From SMWD01 sp964629475 (lineage in GTDB: Bacteria > Pseudomonadota > Gammaproteobacteria > Steroidobacterales > GCA-2729495): a stretch of 64,000 bases of DNA. Below, in pieces: positions 8,579-17,046 of the stretch. The DNA is taken from contig CAZVQW010000001.1 of assembly GCA_964629475.1 (NCBI GenBank), positions 310,001 through 374,000 on the forward strand, in the 5' to 3' direction. The translations under genes and the position numbers were made by a program. Every line of letters starts with the position of its first letter. Position 1 is the first letter of the stretch. The notes below the pieces were generated by a model. It was given only the letters and a program-made list of their open reading frames with translations. It ran no database searches and was not told the origin of the DNA.

Positions 8579-9385
8579 TCAGTTGATTTCGTTGCCGATC
8601 CGGCTCCAAAGCGGCATCTTCGGAAAACTCCAGTTCATCCAGATACGAACGGCCTTGCCGACGATATTGGCTTCGGGAATGATGCCGACACCTCGATATC
8701 TGCTGTCCTTACTGTTGTCCCGGTTATCGCCCATCATGAAATAGTGCCCCGCCGGCACGACAAACGTACCCTCGAGGCTGCGCTGACCGGGCATCAGCAA
8801 GATACTGTGCTCAACATCACCCAAGGCCTCATTGTACAACAATGCACCACGCTGCCCGTCACCGGCATACTTGCCATCCGGTTCGCTCGCAACAATCTCA
8901 CCATTGATGTACAGACGCCGGTTGCGATATATCACCGTGTCACCAGGCAAACCGACAAGACGCTTGATGTAGTTGATACTCGGATCTGCTGGCAACCTGA
9001 ACACGATGACATCGCCTCGTTCAGGATCATCGATTTCCCAAACCTTCTGATTTAAGACAGGCAGGCGCAGACCATAGACATACTTGTTGACGAAAATAAA
9101 ATCACCGACCAGAAGCGTCGGCACCATAGAACTGGACGGAATACGGAAAGGCTCGAAAAGAAACGAGCGAACGACAAGCACGATCAATAAAACGGGGAAA
9201 AATGAACGCGCATACTCAACGAGCAGCGGTTCTTTTACGACTTCACCAGCGGTCTCACCCGGAGCTTCATTCAGCAAACTGCTCCCGGACTCCCGGCGGC
9301 GACGAAACCACCATGCGTCCAGCGCCCAGATGATGCCGCAGAGTGCAGTCGCCAGAACCAGAATAAGAGAAAAATCAATCGGCAT
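8579..9385 (-). CDS. lepB: Signal peptidase I
   Basis: A 268-residue membrane protease that releases secreted proteins from their signal peptides. The N-terminus has two hydrophobic segments (about 5-26 and 62-77); the catalytic Ser86 lies in RIPSSSMVPT and the general-base Lys141 in NYIKRLVGLPGD, followed by the GDNRDNSKDSR box near the C-terminus. It lies 53 bases after lepA in the same direction, the usual lepA-lepB unit. Confidence 0.95.
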   Translation of the reverse strand: MPIDFSLILVLATALCGIIWALDAWWFRRRRESGSSLLNEAPGETAGEVVKEPLLVEYARSFFPVLLIVLVVRSFLFEPFRIPSSSMVPTLLVGDFIFVNKYVYGLRLPVLNQKVWEIDDPERGDVIVFRLPADPSINYIKRLVGLPGDTVIYRNRRLYINGEIVASEPDGKYAGDGQRGALLYNEALGDVEHSILLMPGQRSLEGTFVVPAGHYFMMGDNRDNSKDSRYRGVGIIPEANIVGKAVRIWMNWSFPKMPLWSRIGNEIN

Positions 9386-9438
9386 CGGTTGTCCTGTCCT
9401 TTACGTGTTCCAGTTGTTTCAGCATCGCATGCATGAGA

Positions 9439-11247
9439 TCAATTGCCGCCAATCTTCAGAATAGCCAGAAAAGCCTCCTGGGGAATTTCGACATTACCCA
9501 ATTGCTTCATCCTCTTCTTACCAGCCTTCTGCTTCTCGAGCAATTTTCGCTTACGGGTCACGTCGCCACCGTACAATTTTGCCGTAACATCCTTACGGTA
9601 TGCTTTGACATCCGCCCGCGCAACGATATCAGCACCGATGGCAGCCTGGATCGGGATTGAAAACATCTGCCGGGGCATCAGTTCCTTGAGTTTCTCGACG
9701 AGCTCACGACCGCGGCGCCGGGCCGAATCGCGATGAACAATCAATGACAGTGCATCGACACGTTCCTTGTTAATCAGGATATCCAGCTTGACCAGATCGC
9801 CGGGCTTGAAGCACGAAAAATCATAATCGAATGAAGCGTGACCGCGACTGACTGACTTCAGACGATCGAAGAAATCCAGCACCACCTCAGCCATCGGCAA
9901 TTCGTATTCGAGTGCCACCTGCGAACTCAGGTATTCGAGCCGTTTCTGCACACCTCGCTTACCGATACATAACTGAATCACGGGACCGAGATAATCGGGT
10001 GGTACGAGCAGGTTTGCACGGATATACGGTTCGCGAATCTCTGCTATCTCATTCGTTGGCGGCAACAAGTACGGATTGTCGATCTGCAATATCTCGCCCT
10101 TGTTCGTTTCGACCTCGAACTCGACAGTCGGCGCCGTCGTTATGATATTCAACCCGTATTCACGCTCGAGACGTTCCTGGACAATCTCCATGTGCAACAT
10201 GCCCAGAAAGCCGCAGCGAAAACCGAAACCGAGCGCATTAGAGGACTCCGGCTCGAAATGTAGCGCCGCATCGTTCAGGCGCAGCTTCTTCAGCGCATCC
10301 CGAAAAACCTCGAATTCCTCCGACTGGATCGGGAATAAACCGGCAAACACCCGCGGTTTGATCGGCCTGAATCCTTCGAGCGGCGCTTCGGCCGGTGCCT
10401 CCGCAAGTGTGACCGTATCACCGACCGGTGCACCGTCAATGTCCTTGATCCCGGCCACGAGATATCCGACCTCACCGGCTTCCAGACCCGTGCGGCTCTC
10501 CATCTTCGGCGTAAACACGCCGACATCATTTGCAATGTAAGAATCGCCGGTCGACATGATTGTTACCTTGCGCCGGGCCGGCAAATGGCCGTTGACGATG
10601 CGAATCAGGGACACGACACCGACGTAGTTATCGAACCAGGAATCGATAATCAGGGCTTGCAACGAACCATCCGGCTGACCCACGGGCGGCGGAATCCGGC
10701 GCACGATGGTCTCGAGCAACTCGTCAATCCCCTGCCCCGTTTTCGCGCTGACGAACGCGCAATCCTCGGTGTCGAGACCGATAATTTCCTCGATGTCGTT
10801 GCGAACCCGCTCCGGCTCGGCCGACGGCAGGTCGATCTTGTTGATAACCGGCAGGATTTCCAGGCCCTGGTCGACGGCCGTATAGCAATTGGCAATACTC
10901 TGCGCCTCGACACTCTGCGCCGCATCGACGACGAGCAACGCGCCCTCGCAGGCCGCAAGCGAGCGCGACACCTCATAGGAAAAATCTACATGGCCCGGTG
11001 TGTCGATAAAATTGAGCTCATAAATTTCGCCATCCTGCGCCGTGTACTCCAGGGATACACTTTGCGCCTTGATGGTAATCCCCCGCTCGCGTTCGATATC
11101 CATCGAATCGAGCACCTGCGCCTCCATCTCGCGCTTCTCGAGGCCACCGCACCGTTCGATCAGACGATCAGACAGCGTCGACTTGCCGTGATCGATATGG
11201 GCGATGATAGAAAAGTTACGAATATTGCGCATTCCGGGGCAATCCAT
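9439..11247 (-). CDS. lepA: Elongation factor 4 (LepA) GTPase
   Basis: A 602-residue translational GTPase that acts on stalled or mispositioned ribosomes. GTP-binding motifs AHIDHGKST, DTPGHVDF and NKIDLP are intact, and the LepA-specific C-terminal domain ending KAGKKRMKQLG is complete. The ATG at 11247 is given; the ATG at 11232 (MRNIRNFSIIAH) matches the usual start better by homology, but the first has AAGG upstream. The spacer on its upstream side contains a REP-like hairpin and not mucD as in Pseudomonas. Confidence 0.95.
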   Translation of the reverse strand: MDCPGMRNIRNFSIIAHIDHGKSTLSDRLIERCGGLEKREMEAQVLDSMDIERERGITIKAQSVSLEYTAQDGEIYELNFIDTPGHVDFSYEVSRSLAACEGALLVVDAAQSVEAQSIANCYTAVDQGLEILPVINKIDLPSAEPERVRNDIEEIIGLDTEDCAFVSAKTGQGIDELLETIVRRIPPPVGQPDGSLQALIIDSWFDNYVGVVSLIRIVNGHLPARRKVTIMSTGDSYIANDVGVFTPKMESRTGLEAGEVGYLVAGIKDIDGAPVGDTVTLAEAPAEAPLEGFRPIKPRVFAGLFPIQSEEFEVFRDALKKLRLNDAALHFEPESSNALGFGFRCGFLGMLHMEIVQERLEREYGLNIITTAPTVEFEVETNKGEILQIDNPYLLPPTNEIAEIREPYIRANLLVPPDYLGPVIQLCIGKRGVQKRLEYLSSQVALEYELPMAEVVLDFFDRLKSVSRGHASFDYDFSCFKPGDLVKLDILINKERVDALSLIVHRDSARRRGRELVEKLKELMPRQMFSIPIQAAIGADIVARADVKAYRKDVTAKLYGGDVTRKRKLLEKQKAGKKRMKQLGNVEIPQEAFLAILKIGGN

Positions 11248-11288
11248 GGCCTTGGGTCAGGGAAAAATGAGGTCAGACAGCACAACGA

Positions 11289-11357
11289 CTGTGGGAGCGG
11301 CTTCAGCCGCGATACCCAGCGACGGCACACCAATCGCGGCTGAAGCCGCTCCCACAG
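11289..11357. repeat. REP-like palindrome, perfect 25-bp inverted repeat
   Basis: Arms at 11289-11313 and 11333-11357 are exact reverse complements, 25 bp each, around a 19-nt loop; pairing resumes outside (CGACTG on the left and CAGTCG on the right) after a 3-nt bulge. The arm core GTGGGAGCGGCTTCAGCC is the widely seen gammaproteobacterial extragenic palindrome type that RAYT transposases mobilise. It lies between mucB and lepA, which are both transcribed leftward, so it would be in the lepA leader. No RAYT gene is in the window. A role in transcription termination is possible but there is no T-tract. Confidence 0.85.
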
Positions 11358-11454
11358 CAGTCGGTGCAGCAAGGTTGGGATTGTACTGGCAAATGTCTTC
11401 CCCGTCACAATGAATGACGGGCACCCGCACGCCATACACGGCGCGCTACAACAG

Positions 11455-12474
11455 TCAACGGGTTGCGACGGACTGCGCGACCATGCGCGCAGTATCGGGC
11501 GGGACACCGCCCATCGCAGTGATCAGGTAACCATTCCTGAAAATCGTGAAAGCATGCGTAGCACCGATATTTGACATCCCGGCAGATTGCGGGTCGTCTT
11601 CAGCGCTCGCCTCGATAAAAATGGAAATCGTCGCCAGGCCATCCGAATACACGAGCTGCTCCATCGAGGTGTCGGCGCCGTCTGCAATTTTCGCCTCGGC
11701 GAACGCCAGCTCGAAACCCGGCGGCAAGGTGACAGCACGCCATTTTGATGTGGTCGTGCTCGAAGAAGCCGGATCCGCGGCAGGAGATTTCCTCGTTGCG
11801 GTGCTACGTTGCCACTCAAACTCATCGGTCGCGATTGTAGGCTCAACGTCCCGAGCGGAAATCGACTCGGAGAACTCGATTTCGGTAAACATGCCCTGCT
11901 CGAGTCCATTCCCGTCACCATCGACGAGTTCGAATTTCAGCGGCAATGCCGTCCGCCGGTCCAGCCATAAGCGATACCCGTAGCGATACTCGTCAACAGG
12001 ATAAATCGCGAGTACGACGGCATCCTGTTCAGCGACCCGATCCGAACCGATCATCGCAATCTCATAAAGTGACTGGCTGATACCCGAGAAACTTGGGAAA
12101 TTGGAAATCTTCCCGCCAAGTGGAGACGATGCAACGCCACGATGCTCAACCGTGACTTTCTTCTGATCCGGCAAAATACACATCACCTCATCGGCATTGC
12201 GGATGATTTCCCGTCCGCCCGAAGATTGTGCCGTGATGCGCTCGGTGACCTGACCGTTATCGACCCGGTGGACGATATGCACAATGTCCATGGTGCCATC
12301 GCACATGTGCACGAGCGTGCCCTGGTAGTTGAATTTCCCGTTTGCATCGACCATGCGCTCGAGCCACTCGCCCGGCGACTGGGCAGCCGCACTTAAGGCC
12401 CACAACAGGGAAAAACACAGAACGGTAAACAGACACTTGTTCGTCACCCTGATCATGCGCCGTCTGTCACTCAT
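11455..12474 (-). CDS. mucB: Sigma-E regulatory protein MucB/RseB
   Basis: A 339-residue periplasmic protein that binds RseA and shields it from the site-1 protease until lipopolysaccharide or unfolded outer-membrane-protein signals arrive. A signal peptide is visible (about 8-31, ending LLWALSAAAQS), followed by the lipoprotein-carrier-like domain (LERMVDANGKFNYQGTLVH) and the smaller C-terminal domain. It overlaps rseA by 8 bases, so the anti-sigma factor and its protector are coupled. The mucC and mucD genes that follow in Pseudomonas are absent here. Confidence 0.92.
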   Translation of the reverse strand: MSDRRRMIRVTNKCLFTVLCFSLLWALSAAAQSPGEWLERMVDANGKFNYQGTLVHMCDGTMDIVHIVHRVDNGQVTERITAQSSGGREIIRNADEVMCILPDQKKVTVEHRGVASSPLGGKISNFPSFSGISQSLYEIAMIGSDRVAEQDAVVLAIYPVDEYRYGYRLWLDRRTALPLKFELVDGDGNGLEQGMFTEIEFSESISARDVEPTIATDEFEWQRSTATRKSPAADPASSSTTTSKWRAVTLPPGFELAFAEAKIADGADTSMEQLVYSDGLATISIFIEASAEDDPQSAGMSNIGATHAFTIFRNGYLITAMGGVPPDTARMVAQSVATR

Positions 12475-13012
12475 GGCTCACCTGGACCGCCGGTGCAGCC
12501 GAGGCCATGACGAGATGAGAATCGAAAAGTTGTCTCGATGCACTATTTGAATACTGCGCATGCGACACGAGATAGCGCGTCAGTCGTGCCGATTGATGGT
12601 CATTGTGGGCCACCAGCGCAGCCTGTGCGGCCACGTTAACGCCCGGTAGACGCGACGTGTTGCCGAGATCGACAAGGTTGAACGTCACTGCCAGGGCGAT
12701 CGATGCGGCGATGGCCGCGCCAACGAAGCCGAGGCCACGCGAAGGCAGCGGCAAAGACGACGCACCAGGCTGGCTCGCTGTCTCATCAGCAATCGCCGCC
12801 GATACCCTATCGCTTATCGTCAGGGACGACATCGGGGTCACCACAGCCTCGGAAGAAGCGTCCCGGACAAGCTCGCCGATCAGTCCGAATCGTGCCAGCT
12901 TGTCACGACACTCGGGCTCACGCTCCAGCCTGCGCAGCAACATGGCCTCCTGCTCGATCGGTAACTCACCATCGAGCAAGGCAGATAACTGTTCATCAAT
13001 AATCCGGGTCAT
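12467..13012 (-). CDS. rseA: Anti-sigma-E factor RseA/MucA
   Basis: A 181-residue inner-membrane anti-sigma factor. The N-terminal cytoplasmic domain with EQLSALLDGELP and a Cys-containing EPECRDKLARFGLIGE segment binds sigma-E; one transmembrane helix spans about 94-112 (LGFVGAAIAASIALAVTF); the rest is the periplasmic part bound by MucB and cut by site-1 protease. RseP, which performs the second cut, is also in this window (46730-48097). Its start is 111 bases after the rpoE stop, in a repeat-containing spacer, and it overlaps mucB. Confidence 0.9.
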   Translation of the reverse strand: MTRIIDEQLSALLDGELPIEQEAMLLRRLEREPECRDKLARFGLIGELVRDASSEAVVTPMSSLTISDRVSAAIADETASQPGASSLPLPSRGLGFVGAAIAASIALAVTFNLVDLGNTSRLPGVNVAAQAALVAHNDHQSARLTRYLVSHAQYSNSASRQLFDSHLVMASAAPAVQVSHE

Positions 13013-13123
13013 ATTTTCATCTCTCTGGCCTCTATCTCCGGGCCTGTGTCTCTGGTTCTATCTCTTTCGATCGAACTTCTTAACATCAAATTTCCTGCCT
13101 GTGGCTCTGCCGATAGCTCTGAG

Positions 13124-13723
13124 TTATGACTCCGGGCTGTCTTCAGATCCACCGACATAGTTTTTAATCGCCTTGTCTATCGAATCTCTGGCGCGAAAGA
13201 TTCTCGAGCGAACCGTTCCGACCGGACAATTCATCGCCGTGGCAATCTCTTCGTAACTCATGCCCTCGACCTCACGCAGAACGATCGCGACCCGCAGTTC
13301 CTCGGGCAATGTATTGATCGCCGATTGGACCGCCTCGCGCAATTCATCCCGCTGCACAAGCCGTTCCGGTGAATCGTGGTTACGCAGTTGCACATGCGAT
13401 TCGTAACCACCCGATTCCTGCAGATCCAGGTCATACTCCATCGGTCTGCGTTTCATCGCCACGATATGGTTTTTCGCTGTGTTAATCGCAATTCTGTACA
13501 ACCAGGTATAAAAAGCACTGTCGCCGCGGAACTTCGGCAGTGCCCGGTACGCCTTGATAAAGGCTTCCTGGGTCACGTCGAGTGCCTCGGCCTGATCGCG
13601 GACATACCGCATGACCAGTTTGACGATCTTGTGCTGATACTTGAGCACCAGTACGTCGAAGGCCCGCTTGTCACCATCCTGGACACGCTCGACAAGCCGT
13701 TGATCGTCCGTCCTAGCGGACAT
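13124..13723 (-). CDS. rpoE: RNA polymerase sigma-E factor (AlgU/RpoE)
   Basis: A 199-residue ECF sigma factor for envelope stress. Region 2 (DVTQEAFIKAYRALPKFRG ... FYTWLYRIAINTAKN) binds the core enzyme and the -10 element; region 4 (LPEELRVAIVLREVEGMSYEE, then GTVRSRIFRAR) is the -35 binding helix-turn-helix. It is the first gene of rpoE-rseA-mucB and has a close sigma-E promoter match about 45 bases upstream, so positive autoregulation is likely. The start MSARTDDQRLVERVQ is typical of the AlgU group. Confidence 0.96.
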   Translation of the reverse strand: MSARTDDQRLVERVQDGDKRAFDVLVLKYQHKIVKLVMRYVRDQAEALDVTQEAFIKAYRALPKFRGDSAFYTWLYRIAINTAKNHIVAMKRRPMEYDLDLQESGGYESHVQLRNHDSPERLVQRDELREAVQSAINTLPEELRVAIVLREVEGMSYEEIATAMNCPVGTVRSRIFRARDSIDKAIKNYVGGSEDSPES

Positions 13724-13768
13724 GGCATCGCCTGCTGACCAGCTGTAAAACGTCGCTCTGTCTACGGC

Positions 13769-13797
13769 ATAGACTCATACGAAAGCTTAAAGTTCGC
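13769..13797 (-). promoter_or_regulatory. Sigma-E type autoregulatory promoter of rpoE
   Basis: On the minus strand GCGAACTT (13797-13790) is followed by exactly 16 bases and TCTAT (13773-13769). The sigma-E consensus is GGAACTT, about 16 bases, then TCTAA or TCTGA. The predicted start of transcription is near 13762, leaving a leader of about 40 bases before the rpoE ATG at 13723. Confidence 0.7.
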
Positions 13798-13813
13798 ATG
13801 GTTATGCCAATTT

Positions 13814-13829
13814 TTTGATCCAGGTCACA
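13814..13829 (-). promoter_or_regulatory. CRP/Vfr-like binding site upstream of rpoE
   Basis: On the minus strand TGTGACCTGGATCAAA differs from the CRP palindrome TGTGA-N6-TCACA at one half-site base. Its centre lies about 59 bases upstream of the start predicted from the sigma-E promoter, close to a class I activator position. It is short and could be chance; no other evidence for regulation is visible. Confidence 0.4.
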
Positions 13830-13882
13830 AAAACCGATCACGACGCCCCCCTGGCGACATAGTGCAATGCTGCGGGTGCATT

Positions 13883-14236
13883 CTATGCGAATAAAGCAGG
13901 ATCTGGCAGTGGCCACCGCAGGCGCGCGAGCAGGCGCCGACCGACACCGGGTGCCTGCAACCGTATGCTCGTAACCGCAGTGAGGTGCCGGCCATCCACG
14001 GCCCGCCAGCGTAATCCCAGCAACACACCCCTGGCCAGCACCCAGCCACCGACGAGACTGGCCTCATGACATCTGCCATCGGCAGTAAACAATGCCCAGG
14101 ATCCCGTCGGACGAACAACAGCACGCGCCACGCGCCGGCCCGGACCCTGGCCGGCCCGCAATAACCACGGCAGCCTAGGTATCCTCAGATCGAGAATTTG
14201 CAAGAATCCGTTCAATGATATGACGCAAACCGGCAT
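13883..14236 (-). CDS. YgfX/CptA-like C-terminal domain, lacking the membrane part
   Basis: The frame encodes up to 117 residues and overlaps the end of sdhE by 62 bases. The segment GSWALFTADGRCHEASLVGG ... VLLGLRWRAV ... IRLQAPGVGRRLLARLRWP resembles the C-terminal half of YgfX proteins, which follow sdhE (ygfY) in many gammaproteobacteria and have been described as a cytoskeleton-affecting toxin-like partner. The two N-terminal transmembrane helices normal for YgfX are absent because sdhE occupies that space. If translation starts after sdhE (residue 21 on, with only non-ATG codons), the product is about 95 residues. It is either a degenerate remnant or a short form; assignment is tentative. 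Confidence 0.45.
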   Translation of the reverse strand: MPVCVISLNGFLQILDLRIPRLPWLLRAGQGPGRRVARAVVRPTGSWALFTADGRCHEASLVGGWVLARGVLLGLRWRAVDGRHLTAVTSIRLQAPGVGRRLLARLRWPLPDPALFA

Positions 14237-14462
14237 CCTCAGCGATGATCCGGCCGGTCAGCAAGTCGAGAATCTCGGGATCCTGCAAAGATAACAGGGT
14301 TTCAAACGATGCTTTCTCGGCCGGCTCTGCAGCGTCGTAATCGTGCTTCATGTAACGCATCAATACGACATCGAGTTCGCGCATGCCACGCCGGCAGTGC
14401 CATTCGAGTTGCGATCGGTGGGGGGAGTTTATTGCCAAGCCGTTACATTCGCCGCACGGCAA
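14175..14462 (-). CDS. sdhE: FAD assembly factor SdhE
   Basis: A small YgfY-family protein that promotes covalent flavinylation of SdhA. The hallmark RRGMRELD (about 24-31), followed by VLMRYMKHDYDAAEPAEKA and the DPEILDLLTGR helix, is clear. The ATG at 14462 gives 95 residues and a 20-base overlap with sdhB; a TTG at 14438, just past the sdhB stop, would give a product closer to the usual 80-90 residues. It lies directly after sdhB, making it part of the sdhCDAB operon. Confidence 0.88.
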   Translation of the reverse strand: MPCGECNGLAINSPHRSQLEWHCRRGMRELDVVLMRYMKHDYDAAEPAEKASFETLLSLQDPEILDLLTGRIIAEDAGLRHIIERILANSRSEDT

Positions 14463-15225
14463 GCATCTGCTTGATTTCGCCGATGGCTTTGGCCGGATTC
14501 AGATCCTTCGGACAGGCATACGTGCAATTCATGATCGTATGGCAGCGATACAGGCGAAACGGATCCTCGAGTTCGTCGAGCCGCTCACCGGTCGCCTCGT
14601 CCCGCGAATCGACGAGCCAGCGGTACGCGGCCAGCAGGGCCGACGGGCCGAGATAACGTTCGCTGTTCCACCAGTAACTCGGACAACTCGTCGAACAGCA
14701 GGCACACAGGATGCAGGCCGACGGTGTATTGATCAGTTCCTGCTCTTCCTTCGACTGCAGCCGCTCGCTGTCGGGCGGCGCGGGTGTGCGTGTCTGCAGC
14801 CATGGTTTGATCGATGCGTACTGCGCATAGAAATTTGTCAGGTCCGGGACGAGATCCTTGACGACAGCCATGTGCGGCAACGGGTAGATATTGACATCAC
14901 CCTTGACGTCCTCGATGGCGAGCGTACAGGCAAGTGTATTCGCACCGTCGATATTCAACGCGCACGAACCGCAGATACCCTCGCGGCATGAACGGCGAAA
15001 CGTCAGTGTCGGATCGATCTCGTTCTTGATCTTGATCATCGCATCGAGAACCATCGGCCCGCAGTCATCGAGATCGATGTCGTATTTATCCATGCGAGGA
15101 TTGTCGCCGCTGTCCGGATCATATCGGTAGATCTCGAAACGACGGACGTTCCCGGCACCGGCGGGCGCCTCATACGTCTTGCCCTTCTGGACTCGCGAGT
15201 TAGGTGGAAGAATGAATTGGGCCAT
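14443..15225 (-). CDS. sdhB: Succinate dehydrogenase iron-sulfur subunit
   Basis: A 260-residue subunit carrying electrons from FAD to ubiquinone. The [2Fe-2S] ligands are in CREGICGSCALNI with a further Cys100 (Cys80, 85, 88, 100); the C-terminal half has CILCACCSTSCPSYWW and CHTIMNCTYACPKDLNP for the [4Fe-4S] and [3Fe-4S] clusters. It follows sdhA after 33 bases. Confidence 0.96.
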   Translation of the reverse strand: MAQFILPPNSRVQKGKTYEAPAGAGNVRRFEIYRYDPDSGDNPRMDKYDIDLDDCGPMVLDAMIKIKNEIDPTLTFRRSCREGICGSCALNIDGANTLACTLAIEDVKGDVNIYPLPHMAVVKDLVPDLTNFYAQYASIKPWLQTRTPAPPDSERLQSKEEQELINTPSACILCACCSTSCPSYWWNSERYLGPSALLAAYRWLVDSRDEATGERLDELEDPFRLYRCHTIMNCTYACPKDLNPAKAIGEIKQMLAVRRM

Positions 15226-15258
15226 GCGTCAGCCTCGTCGTTCTCGTTTTAAAAAAAA

Positions 15259-17046
15259 TTAGTACACGCGCGCCTTCGGCGGCACGGTTTCCATTTCGTC
15301 GGTCAGCGTTTCCAGCTGCACGGGTCGGTAATCGAGTCGCACCGCACCCTTCGAATCGACCCACGACAATGTGTGTTTCATCCAGTTCACATCGTCGCGA
15401 TCCGGGTAGTCCTCGCGGGCCTGCGCGCCACGACTCTCCTTGCGGTTCTCGGCCGAGACTATTGTCGCTGTCGCCTGCAGCAACAGGTTGTCGAGCTCCA
15501 ATGTCTCGATCAGGTCTGTATTCCAGATCAACCCTCGGTCACAAACCTTTACTTCACTAAATGAATCAAAGGTTTGTGATAATTTCTTAACACCTTCCTT
15601 TAACACATCACCGGTACGGAATACGGCGGCGTGGTGCTGCATGGTTCGCTGCATCTCAAGGCGAACTTCTGCAGTTGATCGCGAACCGTTGGCCTGACGC
15701 AACCGATCGAGCCGCTCCAGGGCATTATTGCCCGCATCCGCGGTCAGTGGCTTCTGCCGTTCACCGGCGGTCAGGGTCTCGGCACAACGATGTGCCGCCG
15801 AACGCCCGAACACGACCAGGTCGAGCAGTGAATTTGAACCGAGACGATTGGCGCCGTGAACCGAAACACAGGCGGCTTCGCCGACAGCCATGAGCCCCGG
15901 CACAACCGTTTGACTGCCGTCGGCTGCAAGTGTCAATGCTTCGGCGTGGCGGTTGGTCGGGATGCCGCCCATGTTGTAGTGCACGGTCGGCAGAACCGGG
16001 ATCGGCTCTTTCATGACATCGACGCCGGCAAAAATCCGTGCCGACTCGGCAATACCCGGCAGACGTTCGTCGATGACTTCCGGTCCGAGGTGTTCCAGAT
16101 GCAGGTAGACATGATCCTTGTGCGGGCCGACGCCGCGGCCTTCACGGATCTCAACCGTCATCGAGCGACTGACAACATCCCGCGAGGCGAGGTCCTTCGC
16201 GTTGGGCGCATAGCGCTCCATGAAGCGTTCACCCTCGGAATTTGTCAGGTAACCGCCCTCACCGCGCGAACCCTCGGTGATCAGACAGCCGGCGCCGTAA
16301 ATGCCGGTTGGGTGAAACTGAACGAACTCCATATCCTGCAACGGCAATCCGGCACGCAGCACCATCGCGTTGCCGTCGCCGGTGCACGTGTGTGCCGAGG
16401 TACAGGAGAAGAACGCCCGCCCGTAACCACCGGTGGCGAGAACGACGCGCCGGGCACGAAAACGGTGAATCGTGCCTTCTGCCATGTCGATCGCAACGAC
16501 GCCGCGACACTCACCGTCTTCCATGATCAGGTCGATCGCAAAATACTCGATATAGAAGGTCGCATCGTGTTTCAGGGACTGCTGGTACAGCGTATGCAGC
16601 ATCGCATGCCCGGTTCGGTCCGCGGCCGCACAGGTGCGTTGTGCCGTGCCCTCGCCATAACGCGTTGTCATGCCGCCGAACGGACGCTGATAGATCTTGC
16701 CTTCCTCGGTCCGCGAGAACGGTACACCGTAATGCTCGAGTTCGATGATCGCGTCAGGCGCCTCCTTGCACATGTATTCGATCGAATCCTGGTCACCGAG
16801 CCAGTCGGAACCCTTGACCGTGTCGTACATGTGCCAGCGCCAGTCGTCTTCACCCATGTTGCCGAGCGCTGCGCTGATGCCGCCCTGTGCCGCAACCGTG
16901 TGACTGCGGGTCGGGAAAACCTTGGAGATGCAGGCCGTGCTCAGGCCGGCCTCGGCCATGCCGAATGTCGCCCGTAACCCGGCGCCGCCGGCGCCGACGA
17001 CGACGACATCGTAGGTGTGGTCTACAAAAGTGTAATCACCGGTCAT
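15259..17046 (-). CDS. sdhA: Succinate dehydrogenase flavoprotein subunit
   Basis: A 595-residue catalytic subunit of complex II, oxidising succinate to fumarate. The FAD-binding VVVGAGGAGLRA (15-26) and the covalent-FAD His49 in RSHTVAAQGGI are present, with the substrate-site HPTGIYGAGCLITEGSRGEGG. It overlaps sdhD by 4 bases and precedes sdhB. Two maturation factors, SdhE and SDHAF4, flank the operon. Confidence 0.97.
   Translation of the reverse strand: MTGDYTFVDHTYDVVVVGAGGAGLRATFGMAEAGLSTACISKVFPTRSHTVAAQGGISAALGNMGEDDWRWHMYDTVKGSDWLGDQDSIEYMCKEAPDAIIELEHYGVPFSRTEEGKIYQRPFGGMTTRYGEGTAQRTCAAADRTGHAMLHTLYQQSLKHDATFYIEYFAIDLIMEDGECRGVVAIDMAEGTIHRFRARRVVLATGGYGRAFFSCTSAHTCTGDGNAMVLRAGLPLQDMEFVQFHPTGIYGAGCLITEGSRGEGGYLTNSEGERFMERYAPNAKDLASRDVVSRSMTVEIREGRGVGPHKDHVYLHLEHLGPEVIDERLPGIAESARIFAGVDVMKEPIPVLPTVHYNMGGIPTNRHAEALTLAADGSQTVVPGLMAVGEAACVSVHGANRLGSNSLLDLVVFGRSAAHRCAETLTAGERQKPLTADAGNNALERLDRLRQANGSRSTAEVRLEMQRTMQHHAAVFRTGDVLKEGVKKLSQTFDSFSEVKVCDRGLIWNTDLIETLELDNLLLQATATIVSAENRKESRGAQAREDYPDRDDVNWMKHTLSWVDSKGAVRLDYRPVQLETLTDEMETVPPKARVY

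Noticed and set aside
11160..11507. A minus-strand frame crossing the mucB-lepA spacer
   Set aside because: It reads through the REP hairpin and overlaps both lepA and mucB in the wrong frame.
15856..16977. A 373-codon plus-strand open frame
   Set aside because: It is antisense to sdhA, has no recognisable domain, and is explained by the GC-rich codon pattern of the real gene.
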